Origin: Thermoplasmata archaeon
GTDB lineage: Archaea; Thermoplasmatota; Thermoplasmata; SG8-5; JAGLSY01
Length of the DNA: 7,828 bases
NCBI GenBank assembly: GCA_023135545.1
Contig: JAGLSY010000123.1
Coordinates: forward strand, 1-7,828
Reading direction: 5' to 3'
Within the stretch, counting starts at the first letter, position 1; every line of letters begins with the position of its first letter. Shown in pieces: positions 1 through 5,470 of the stretch. The notes beneath the pieces were generated by a model that was not told where the DNA came from, made no database searches, and saw only the letters and a list, made by a program, of their open reading frames with translations. The translations under genes and the position numbers were made by a program.

Positions 1-1056
1 TTCGAGATTTTGCCTGCCGAGTATGAGATCCTCAATCTGGCAAAGACACCCCTTCCACTTGGCGTGGTTGACAAGGTGGATGCCGACCTGGACACCAGGC
101 TGAACAACCGCTTTCTGGACCTCAGAAAGGAGGAGATATTCACCATTTTCAGGGTGCGCAACGTCGTGCTAAGGAAAGCTAGGGCCTTCCTTCAGGACGC
201 CGGTTTCGAGGAGGTCAACACCCCCAAGATCGTGGCTGCCGGAGCAGAGGGCGGCTCCACCCTTTTCACGCTGGATTATTTCGGCAAACCCGCTTACCTG
301 GCCCAGTCATCCCAGCTTTACAAGCAGACTCTCATGGCATCGGGCTTTGACAGGGTCTTCGAGATCGCCCCCGCTTTCAGGGCGGAAGAGTCCGACACCG
401 TGCGCCACATTGCCGAGTTCACGTCACTGGACGTGGAAATGTCATTTGCCAACTCGTCCGAGGATGTGATGAATGTTCTGGACGCCATGATATGCCAGAT
501 ACTTGCCAGCCTGGATGCCGAGATGGGCGATGAGATAAGAGAGATGAACCCCGATTTCAAAGCCCCGGAGGGCAACCTGAGGAAGATAACATTTGCCGAG
601 GCCAAGGAGATGCTGGCAGGGGCCGGAAAGAATCTGGAAGGAGATCTGGACACCGAGGCGGAAAAGGTGCTGGGCCAGATAATTAAGGAAAAGTTCGACG
701 AGGATATTTACTTCATCACGGACTTCCCAAGTGAGCTCAAGCTCGGAACCTTCTATGCCAGGCGTGTCGACGACAACCCCGAATTAACAGGTTACTTCGA
801 CATGGACTACCGGGGCCAGGAGATCGTTTCCGGAGGAATGAGGGAGCACAGGTATGATATTCTCATAAAACAGATGGAGGAGGCCGGCCTGGACCCCGGG
901 GCTTTTGATTTCTACCTGAAAACCTTCCAGTACGGCATGCCGCCCCACGGCGGATTCGGCCTGGGAATCGAAAGACTGGTCCAGATGATCCTCAACCTGT
1001 CGAACATAAGGGAATGCGTGCTGTTCCCGAGGGACATGCACCGCCTGGAGCCGTAG
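1..1056 (+). CDS. aspS: Aspartyl-tRNA synthetase, archaeal type, 5' end outside window
   Basis: This class II aminoacyl-tRNA synthetase charges tRNA with aspartate in the cytoplasm. The reading frame is open from base 1, so the gene begins upstream. About 351 residues are present against roughly 430 for the archaeal family, so most of the N-terminal OB-fold anticodon-binding domain is missing. Visible catalytic-core motifs are motif 1 near bases 180-235 (ending VNTPKI), motif 2 with FRAEESDTVRH followed by EFTSLDVEM near 376-450, and motif 3 GFGLGIERL near 952-978. The C-terminus (LFPRDMHRLEP) is the usual archaeal AspRS ending and separates it from AsnRS and LysRS. Whether it is discriminating or also charges tRNA-Asn cannot be told, because the anticodon-binding part is absent. 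The first in-frame start-like codon (TTG at 10) is internal and not the true start. Confidence 0.95.
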   Translation, partial: FEILPAEYEILNLAKTPLPLGVVDKVDADLDTRLNNRFLDLRKEEIFTIFRVRNVVLRKARAFLQDAGFEEVNTPKIVAAGAEGGSTLFTLDYFGKPAYLAQSSQLYKQTLMASGFDRVFEIAPAFRAEESDTVRHIAEFTSLDVEMSFANSSEDVMNVLDAMICQILASLDAEMGDEIREMNPDFKAPEGNLRKITFAEAKEMLAGAGKNLEGDLDTEAEKVLGQIIKEKFDEDIYFITDFPSELKLGTFYARRVDDNPELTGYFDMDYRGQEIVSGGMREHRYDILIKQMEEAGLDPGAFDFYLKTFQYGMPPHGGFGLGIERLVQMILNLSNIRECVLFPRDMHRLEP

Positions 1057-1120
1057 AGTTCTGTGAGTTCATGGAGTTAGTACTGTTGGGTATTGTACTC
1101 TTGAGTTTGTGGAGTTTAGA
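1056..1120. repeat. Degenerate 9-base GAGTT tandem repeat between convergent genes
   Basis: GAGTT occurs at 1056, 1065, 1074, 1103 and 1112. This makes one run of three and one run of two copies, both with exact 9-base spacing. It spans the end of aspS and the end of the convergent membrane-protein gene. No function is evident. No strong T-run terminator is visible for either gene in this spacer. Confidence 0.4.
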
Positions 1121-1451
1121 TTGACTGTCCAGATTCTAACTCTCCATATCTGACAGTTAAAAAATAGCCGATGCCGATCATCAATATGCTTCCAACCGTT
1201 ATCATCAGGAACTGGCTGACACTCCATAGATTGAAGATTCCCCAGCTCTCCTCTGCCTGGACCATCGTTGAGATAATCAAAAGCCCGATGTATGTTACAA
1301 AAAAGATGGTTCCGAGAATCACCATGGCCTTTCCTATCCTGTCCAGGTCGATGATGCCTGGCCCGGATTCCGCATCGATCTCGGCCTCAATTCTTCTTAT
1401 TTCCGCTTCGGCTTCCGCGTCCGAACTCCCGAACAACTCTTCCTCTGCCAT
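1116..1451 (-). CDS. Small membrane protein with two transmembrane helices, unknown function
   Basis: The 111-residue product has an acidic, charged N-terminal segment (residues 1-30, rich in Glu, Asp and Ala, probably a short helix). Two hydrophobic stretches follow, at about 40-62 and 77-99, joined by a short loop containing WGIFNLW. The tail is short and polar. It is probably an integral membrane protein with both termini on the same side. The acidic N-terminus gives little topological guidance. I recognise no family. The ATG at 1451 is supported by a TATA-like box about 26 bases upstream, which would make the mRNA leaderless; no Shine-Dalgarno sequence precedes it. The gene converges on aspS and is divergent from the helical-repeat gene at 1638. 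Its codon use resembles the core genome. An unrelated protein could sit on the opposite strand, but the hydrophobic pattern and promoter favour this one. Confidence 0.75.
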   Translation of the reverse strand: MAEEELFGSSDAEAEAEIRRIEAEIDAESGPGIIDLDRIGKAMVILGTIFFVTYIGLLIISTMVQAEESWGIFNLWSVSQFLMITVGSILMIGIGYFLTVRYGELESGQSI

Positions 1452-1472
1452 GATGAATATATGGTCTTGCTG

Positions 1473-1481
1473 ATTTATTAA
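1473..1481 (-). promoter_or_regulatory. TATA-like box for the small membrane protein gene
   Basis: Read on the minus strand this is TTAATAAAT, centred about 26 bases before the ATG at 1451. That is the usual archaeal TATA-to-start distance, so transcription would begin at or next to the start codon (leaderless). Confidence 0.45.
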
Positions 1482-1610
1482 GTTATCCCCAAGCTCTATA
1501 GATTATCTATGTTAACAGAAATTATGAAATCGTTTTCCCAATAAGCATTAATAAAGTAATAATCATCATTATATACATTACATTTTCATATTTTCGGGAC
1601 CCATACCACC

Positions 1611-1623
1611 AAAATATTTTTAT
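1611..1623 (+). promoter_or_regulatory. TATA-like box for the helical-repeat protein gene
   Basis: The AT-rich box AAAATATTTTTAT is preceded by a C-rich stretch. It is centred about 25 bases before 1641, which places initiation at or very near the TTG codons at 1638 and 1647. The rest of the spacer (1482-1610) is AT-rich and shows nothing else I can support. Confidence 0.45.
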
Positions 1624-1637
1624 CAATTGAGTGACAT

Positions 1638-2135
1638 TTGTATATTTTGGAAGATAGCGTGGGCTATTCTGAAGAAGAGACGGCACAAGGCAGTGGCACT
1701 GATGACAAATACCAGAATGCAATAGAAAAGATCATTGAAATTCAAAGCCAGATAGAAGAAGGCGGGCGGCAAGGGGTTGATTTCTCCGAAGAAGAAAGCC
1801 TGCTCTGGGGTGCCAAGCTGATGCTGGAAGGCGAAGGTTATGCCTCTGCAAATGAGCTTATCGAGCAGTGTTCGGCCATGGTCAGCAAGAAGCTTCGTCA
1901 GTTCAATTACCTAAATAATGCCATCATCAAGGCAAAGAATCAAATTGCCCGTGCATATGAGAATGGCGGGGATATTGAGGAAGCCAACAAATTATTGGAG
2001 CAGGCACAGAACTGCCTTGAGGAAGGAAATTACAAGACAGGAATATCCTATGCCCTCAAATCCGTGAATTCAGCTTTTGATGAGATAAGCAAACATGAAT
2101 CCTGGCGCGTCGAAGCGGACGTCTGGAAGGAATAA
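1638..2135 (+). CDS. Helical-repeat protein of unknown function
   Basis: The 165-residue product is acidic and almost entirely helical. It appears to hold two related helical-hairpin repeats. Residues 27-80 contain VDFSEEESLLWGAKLMLEGE then YASANELIEQ; residues 95-150 contain DIEEANKLLEQAQNCLEEGN then YKTGISYALKSVNSA. Each has a pattern like AxxxLEEGxYxxAxxxA. This TPR-like arrangement usually mediates protein contacts and is not enzymatic. There is no signal peptide or membrane segment, so it is probably cytoplasmic. The start is uncertain: TTG at 1638, TTG at 1647 and GTG at 1659 are in frame, there is no nearby ATG, and no Shine-Dalgarno sequence is seen. The TATA box position favours a leaderless start at 1638 or 1647. 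The next gene, 33 bases downstream, has its own TATA-like box, so the two need not be co-transcribed. Confidence 0.75.
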   Translation: MYILEDSVGYSEEETAQGSGTDDKYQNAIEKIIEIQSQIEEGGRQGVDFSEEESLLWGAKLMLEGEGYASANELIEQCSAMVSKKLRQFNYLNNAIIKAKNQIARAYENGGDIEEANKLLEQAQNCLEEGNYKTGISYALKSVNSAFDEISKHESWRVEADVWKE

Positions 2136-2136
2136 G

Positions 2137-2149
2137 TATAATTATAATG
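2137..2149 (+). promoter_or_regulatory. TATA-like box for the GNAT gene
   Basis: TATAATTATAATG is centred about 26 bases before the ATG at 2169, predicting a leaderless transcript. The AGGT just before that ATG is only about 3 bases away, too close for a convincing ribosome binding site. Confidence 0.5.
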
Positions 2150-2168
2150 TAAAATCCTTTTAGGTCGC

Positions 2169-2843
2169 ATGACCATTTCCGAAGCAAAAATAGAAAATGT
2201 CGAGAGGATATTATTCGTGATCAACGAGAGCAATCGGAAATATTACAAGTCTATAGTGCCGCCAGAACATTACAGAGAGCCGGTATTAACATATGATGAA
2301 CTTCTGAGAATATTTGAGACGATGACATTTTTTACTTACAAAGAAGAAGATGAGATCGTCGGTGTCGCTGCTCTGGAACATTTAGTGCAATTGGTCGAGA
2401 ACCCCTCAGTCTTTAGGCTGGGGATGAATCGACCAGCTACTAACAAGTATACCGCCGTATGTCCATCAACAAATCATCAGATGGACGCAGAGTTTAAATC
2501 TCTGCGAGTTTGGGCATATGGCCTATTGAATGTGAACTTCCAGGACAGAATATCAACGCCAGGTCATTTATGGCCTGGTAGTTTACAAGGTGAAAGAGCT
2601 GATCTGCATTGGGTCTATATTCTACCAGATAATCAGAAAAAGGGCATTGGAAGTTCGTTGGTAAAACATATTGAAGTGGAAGCAAAAAGAAGAAGGATCC
2701 GAATATTAAGAGTCCCAACTGCGGAAAAGGCATTTTGGGCAAGAAGCTTCTATTTGAAATTAGGATATGAAATAACTGGAAGGGAAGAAAGGCCAGAAGG
2801 GTATCTGACTATTTTTGAGAAAGAGATTTGCTCGATATTATAA
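2169..2843 (+). CDS. GNAT-family N-acetyltransferase carrying an in-frame insertion
   Basis: GNAT enzymes move an acetyl group from acetyl-CoA to an amine; the substrate here is unknown. Residues 1-71 give the N-terminal helices and strands, ending in DEIVGVAALEH. Residues 143-165 give the next strand and the acetyl-CoA pyrophosphate loop (WVYILPDNQKKGIGSS, fitting Q-x-x-G-x-G). Residues 187-204 (AFWARSFYLKLGYEITG) are the typical C-terminal part. The product is 224 residues, against about 150-160 for simple members. The excess is a stretch of about 65-70 residues (roughly 72-140) between two strands that are normally joined by a short turn. That stretch coincides with a run of DNA hairpins (see the element at 2391-2579), so it looks inserted. 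The frame survives, but I cannot tell whether the protein folds. The ATG at 2169 fits the upstream TATA box. Confidence 0.85.
   Translation: MTISEAKIENVERILFVINESNRKYYKSIVPPEHYREPVLTYDELLRIFETMTFFTYKEEDEIVGVAALEHLVQLVENPSVFRLGMNRPATNKYTAVCPSTNHQMDAEFKSLRVWAYGLLNVNFQDRISTPGHLWPGSLQGERADLHWVYILPDNQKKGIGSSLVKHIEVEAKRRRIRILRVPTAEKAFWARSFYLKLGYEITGREERPEGYLTIFEKEICSIL
2391..2579 (+). mobile_element. Hairpin-rich in-frame insertion, possibly an IS200/IS605-derived remnant
   Basis: Four hairpins lie within about 190 bases inside the GNAT gene. (1) 2392-2435 has a composite stem with a TTTA loop. (2) 2461-2486 has perfect 7-base arms GTCCATC/GATGGAC. (3) 2487-2505 abuts it with perfect arms GCAGAG/CTCTGC. 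(4) 2559-2578 has 8-base arms CCAGGTCA/TGGCCTGG with one G-T pair and a TTTA loop. Hairpin 1, with GAA-CCCC before and GGGG-ATGAAT after a CTTTAG apex, resembles from memory the right end/omega-RNA hairpin of IS200/IS605-type transposons. No transposase or TnpB coding sequence is present, so this would be a small non-autonomous derivative. True ends are unknown; the protein fold suggests the insertion lies within about 2382-2588. Confidence 0.45.
2392..2435 (+). repeat. Composite hairpin resembling an IS200/IS605 right-end or omega-RNA stem
   Basis: The outer stem TGGTCGA (2392-2398) pairs perfectly with TCGACCA (2429-2435). The inner stem has CCCC (2402-2405) with GGGG (2420-2423) and, after a 2-base bulge, AGTC (2408-2411) with GGCT (2416-2419), including one G-T pair. 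The loop is TTTA (2412-2415). Internal loops GAA and ATGAA separate the two stems. Confidence 0.6.
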
Positions 2844-2881
2844 GGATGAATAGTTCTGAGGGCGCCATTCTATGAGTTATG

Positions 2882-2887
2882 TTTTTT
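2882..2887 (+). terminator. Possible oligo-T terminator after the GNAT gene
   Basis: A run of six T lies 38 bases beyond the GNAT stop codon, without a stable hairpin, as archaeal polymerase often uses. It overlaps the stop codon of the convergent gene on the minus strand, so chance cannot be excluded. Confidence 0.3.
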
Positions 2888-3977
2888 AGTCGTCGGAATC
2901 TGACTTCTCAAATACATTGTCCAGATTAACATCTTTTGGTGATTCACGACGGCCTTTCTTTTTCGTAGGCTTCTTCTTTTCTTTCTCTTTTTCGATAACC
3001 GATTTGATGCTTTCTTCATATTCTTTTCTCTTGAATGTAAGATTTCCCTCAGCAGTGGGGTTATTAGAATTAAGTGCTGTAATTACATCTACGTTCATCC
3101 TTTCAGGATAAAAATCAAAATTTTTATCTTCTTCAACACCTAAAATATCAAAAGGCCTTTCAACTGAGAGATATTCTTCAAATTTTTGAGCAGAAGATAT
3201 CTCAACGATTAACTTATAAATCTCATCTATGTCTAAAACAGAAGCCGCTCTTGCTCGTCTACCATATCTAAAAGCCTGAAATACACCTTGTCTATCAAAT
3301 CTTCTTGCAGCACCTTGTCTATTCCATTCTCTTTGTGCTTCAAGCCTTTCCATAACATCTTTAGGAACAGAATTTGTAAAACATCTTTGAATAGCGACCT
3401 TAATCCCAATATCAATTTCGCGAATGGAAAGAGCATCCCACCATCCTTTGAGAATATTTGTATCTTTAAGATGGCAAGCTAACCAATACTGGTCAGTATT
3501 ATTGTCTTTATTTGGATTTGTACTTGGTTGTATTCTTATAAGGTAATTTAACAATGTATCTGATATCTTCCCATTTAAAGTCAGGAGAAAAGATTCAGAA
3601 CTCTTTGGTAGTTGATTGGTTTTGAAAATATATCTTCCATCTTGAAATTCCCAAACTCCAGTTATCTGTTGAAAATGATTATCAATCATCTCCTTAATTT
3701 GAAAATTATTGTAAGCTGGAATCTCTATCTTACCTATTGTATTTCTGCGAAGACCTTTGGGTATTGTTAAAGACAATTTGAGTTCGCTTCTTCGGGTTTT
3801 ATAATTTATATCAAAATTTGTCACTTCAGGTTTATATGGCCCAAGTTTCTTTTTAACATTTTCTATCCAACTTATTGCCTCTTCAGAATCATCTTTAATC
3901 TTTTTAGTAGTAGCTATTGTTTCTTTGCATGCAAGAACACCTGTTGCTACAGTTGCTGCAGTCGCTGGATCAATCAA
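2886..3977 (-). CDS. Unknown protein, second gene of an AT-rich overlapping pair
   Basis: I do not recognise this 363-residue protein. Residues 1-45 are Ala/Thr-rich, then helical and charged, without a clear membrane helix. Residues 52-150 look beta-rich (ELKLSLTIPKG, IGKIEIPAYNNFQIKEMI) and resemble a segment of the upstream gene product. Residues 165-200 are hydrophobic and aromatic (KGWWDALSIREIDIGIKVAIQRCF). Residues 205-245 are strongly Arg-rich (REWNRQGAARRFDRQG, YGRRARAA), possibly a nucleic-acid or acidic-partner surface. The tail (about 315-363) is a Glu/Lys-rich helix with a KKKPTKKKGRR patch and ends in acidic residues. The start is TTG at 3977, chosen because a full GAGGTGA ribosome binding site lies just upstream and no in-frame ATG is near. 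It overlaps the upstream gene by 8 bases, so translation is probably coupled. It is visibly more AT-rich than aspS or the ABC genes, which suggests transfer. Confidence 0.8.
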   Translation of the reverse strand: MIDPATAATVATGVLACKETIATTKKIKDDSEEAISWIENVKKKLGPYKPEVTNFDINYKTRRSELKLSLTIPKGLRRNTIGKIEIPAYNNFQIKEMIDNHFQQITGVWEFQDGRYIFKTNQLPKSSESFLLTLNGKISDTLLNYLIRIQPSTNPNKDNNTDQYWLACHLKDTNILKGWWDALSIREIDIGIKVAIQRCFTNSVPKDVMERLEAQREWNRQGAARRFDRQGVFQAFRYGRRARAASVLDIDEIYKLIVEISSAQKFEEYLSVERPFDILGVEEDKNFDFYPERMNVDVITALNSNNPTAEGNLTFKRKEYEESIKSVIEKEKEKKKPTKKKGRRESPKDVNLDNVFEKSDSDD

Positions 3978-5154
3978 TCATCTCACCTCTTATAATATCA
4001 ATTACCTTGCTTTTAATCTCTACTTCAATCGGGATAAAAATCTTATTTTCTTTACTTCGTTTATCAATCACTTTTATGGGAATCATTAGAGTTTCATATT
4101 TATTTCCAAGGGCATCATTATAACATATTTCTATATCAATATGATCAGTTGTTTGTTTAATTAAAGCAGAAGTATCTGCATCTCGCAGATATACATTTTC
4201 AGAGGGGTTTCTTTTAAGTGCATTAATCAAGACATCAAGAATAATCTGATCGAATTTTGAATATAACATTTCAGTGAAATTAGGGGTTTTTACTTTTTCT
4301 TCTAACCAACTTCGTAATTCTTCAGCATCTTCATTTTCTAATAAATCTGAAGGGAGTTCTTTTCTGATTACAAGTCGTTCTGAGAATCGTTTAATTTCTT
4401 CAATGAGTTCTTCTTTTTCAAATTGTACTTCAAAGCCATCAGAATCAACGAATCTTGAAATACCGTCACTTTCTTCTAATTTATTGACTAGTTTCTCTCC
4501 ATTTTCTGTTGTTTTTTCATCTAAATCCTCTTCAAAAAGGAGATTAAGTAATTCATAATAGAATTTCTCTCCAGTGTGACTCCATTTCCCCCCTATTTTC
4601 ACCCTCATATCAAGAAACACATCACCAAATCCTACATAACTCAATTGGATTTTGATGGAAGGTGATTTCGAAGCTTCTATCTGATCGTCTAATAACATCT
4701 CTTTTGGATAGGCCTGAACAGTAACAAATGGTCGAAACAAACGAGCAGAAAGTCTTTCTTGGTGAATAATCTTTGACTTTGAAAGAAAATCTATTATTAC
4801 GTCTTCTTCGATTGTTTCAGAATCGAAAATATCATCGTTGGAAATTGCGAGGCCAAAATATCCATCGTCTGCCAATTCATCAATTTCAATAATTTGATTA
4901 CAGGCAGTACAGTTTTTAACATTCATCATATCCTTTACAACAAAGCCATCTGGAACTGTCACTCGAATGATATCATATTCTGTATTTTTCTCCCATTTTA
5001 AATGAAGAGGGATTTCTTCACCCCGTAACGCCCAGGGTGCAATATAAGTTTCAGTTAATTGTATCTTAATACCACCTTTAACATCAGAGAGTAAAATTCT
5101 ACGTGTAATTAATGTTTTGGTAATCTGTACAACAGCGCCCATAGTAGGCGTCAT
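3970..5154 (-). CDS. Unknown multi-domain beta-rich protein, first gene of the pair
   Basis: The 394-residue product is unrecognised. Three beta-rich segments, possibly Ig-like sandwiches, can be read. One is at about 25-145 (IKIQLTETYIAPWALRGEEI, IIRVTVPDGFVVKDMM), containing a C-x-x-C pair (NCTACN, residues 82-85). The second is at about 165-192 (SIKIQLSYVGFGDVFLDMRVKI). The third is at about 338-384 (HIDIEICYNDALGNKYETLM, IFIPIEVEIKSK). An acidic helical segment at about 195-312 separates the last two. No enzyme motif, signal peptide or membrane helix is seen from this start. ATG 5154 is chosen because the next in-frame ATG (5142) has no ribosome binding site. An extension to ATG 5265 would add 37 residues with a hydrophobic stretch (CHLLVLLIFPPIL) but would run through an inverted repeat. 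I see no convincing TATA box. It is AT-rich and divergent from the ABC operon. Confidence 0.75.
   Translation of the reverse strand: MTPTMGAVVQITKTLITRRILLSDVKGGIKIQLTETYIAPWALRGEEIPLHLKWEKNTEYDIIRVTVPDGFVVKDMMNVKNCTACNQIIEIDELADDGYFGLAISNDDIFDSETIEEDVIIDFLSKSKIIHQERLSARLFRPFVTVQAYPKEMLLDDQIEASKSPSIKIQLSYVGFGDVFLDMRVKIGGKWSHTGEKFYYELLNLLFEEDLDEKTTENGEKLVNKLEESDGISRFVDSDGFEVQFEKEELIEEIKRFSERLVIRKELPSDLLENEDAEELRSWLEEKVKTPNFTEMLYSKFDQIILDVLINALKRNPSENVYLRDADTSALIKQTTDHIDIEICYNDALGNKYETLMIPIKVIDKRSKENKIFIPIEVEIKSKVIDIIRGEMID
3982..3989 (-). promoter_or_regulatory. Ribosome binding site deciding the TTG start at 3977
   Basis: On the minus strand GAGGTGAG matches the archaeal anti-Shine-Dalgarno consensus (GGAGGTGATC). 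It sits 4 bases before the TTG, inside the last codons of the upstream gene. The ATG at 3981 is out of frame for this protein and belongs to the upstream gene (MID-stop). Confidence 0.65.
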
Positions 5155-5163
5155 ACTGTGTTC

Positions 5164-5228
5164 GCTTTTGTCCTGGCAAAAGCTGATTTTTCTCTGTAAT
5201 ATCGGTGGAAAAATCAACAAAACCAGGA
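5164..5228. repeat. Nested inverted repeats upstream of the unknown pair
   Basis: A perfect local hairpin has arms GCTTTTG (5164-5170) and CAAAAGC (5177-5183) with loop TCCTGG. That loop is itself the complement of CCAGGA at 5223-5228. Between them TGATTTTTC (5184-5192) pairs perfectly with GAAAAATCA (5208-5216). The long-range form and the local hairpin compete for the same bases. The structure ends 9 bases before ATG 5154 on the minus strand, so it would lie in the 5' leader of that gene. Confidence 0.55.
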
Positions 5229-5281
5229 GATGACAGCTATGGAAAGAAATCCTCTCAAACCACATTGGATTATCTGTGTAG

Positions 5282-5362
5282 TTGATTTCGAGCAGGATAA
5301 CCCGAGTTTTCTTTTTGTATTGAACCTTTTTCTTTTGGAGGGTTATCCAGCGCAGAAATCAA
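5282..5362. repeat. Large imperfect inverted repeat, arms about 22 bases
   Basis: TTGATTTC (5282-5289) pairs perfectly with GAAATCAA (5355-5362), and GGATAACCC (5295-5303) with GGGTTATCC (5340-5348). The short stretches between these blocks pair partly. The 36-base centre (5304-5339) is T-rich on the plus strand. It could be a fold-back element, a small RNA gene or the trace of a mobile element end. Confidence 0.6.
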
Positions 5363-5388
5363 AAAAAGAAAAAGCTTCAGGCTTATGC

Positions 5389-5412
5389 AAACTGGTCACT
5401 AATTTCCAGTTT
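5389..5412. promoter_or_regulatory. Candidate operator palindrome at the ABC operon promoter
   Basis: AAACTGG (5389-5395) and CCAGTTT (5406-5412) form a perfect 7-base inverted repeat with a 10-base centre. It ends one base before the TATA box, over the place where an archaeal BRE would sit. A dimeric repressor bound here would block TFB/TBP. A hairpin followed by T's is the alternative reading (terminator). Confidence 0.45.
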
Positions 5413-5413
5413 T

Positions 5414-5421
5414 TTTATATA
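5414..5421 (+). promoter_or_regulatory. TATA box of the ABC exporter operon
   Basis: TTTATATA lies about 54 bases before the ATG at 5471. Initiation 25-28 bases downstream would fall near 5443-5446, leaving a leader of roughly 25 bases that includes the GAGGGAG ribosome binding site at 5454-5460. Confidence 0.6.
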
Positions 5422-5453
5422 CTCGATTTTCTCTTTCAGGGTTAAGCAACAAT

Positions 5454-5460
5454 GAGGGAG
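5454..5460 (+). promoter_or_regulatory. Ribosome binding site of the ABC ATPase gene
   Basis: GAGGGAG sits 10 bases before ATG 5471. An earlier ATG at 5463 is out of frame, so this site supports 5471 as the start. Confidence 0.5.
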
Positions 5461-5470
5461 TCATGATAAC

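Larger units (their letters stand above)
5155..5470. other. 316-base divergent spacer with three inverted repeats
   Basis: The spacer separates the minus-strand unknown pair from the plus-strand ABC operon. It contains, in order, a folded repeat at 5164-5228, a larger inverted repeat at 5282-5362 with a T-rich centre, and a palindrome at 5389-5412 abutting the ABC operon TATA box. Poly-purine and poly-pyrimidine runs (5304-5337, 5361-5373) are conspicuous. No RNA gene is recognised. Confidence 0.6.

Noticed and set aside
318..653. Minus-strand frame opposite aspS
   Set aside because: It is serine-rich shadow coding of the synthetase core, whose class II motifs are clear on the plus strand.
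1521..1600. AT-rich stretch with near-palindromic TAATAATCATCATTAT as a possible origin or operator
   Set aside because: The symmetry is imperfect and expected in such AT-rich DNA. No repeated boxes or replication gene are nearby.
2461..2579. CRISPR-like repeat array in the GNAT insertion
   Set aside because: The hairpin arms differ from one another in sequence and spacing; there is no repeated unit with unique spacers.
5155..5265. N-terminal extension of the first unknown gene to ATG 5265, giving a signal-peptide-like stretch
   Set aside because: The extension is encoded by the folded inverted repeat, and the hydrophobic stretch is followed by sequence unlike a cleavage site. ATG 5154 is simpler, though not proven.
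5230..5445. A 71-codon plus-strand reading frame in the divergent spacer
   Set aside because: It runs straight through the large inverted repeat and the TATA box of the ABC operon, has no ribosome binding site, and reads as low-complexity hydrophobic and lysine-rich sequence.
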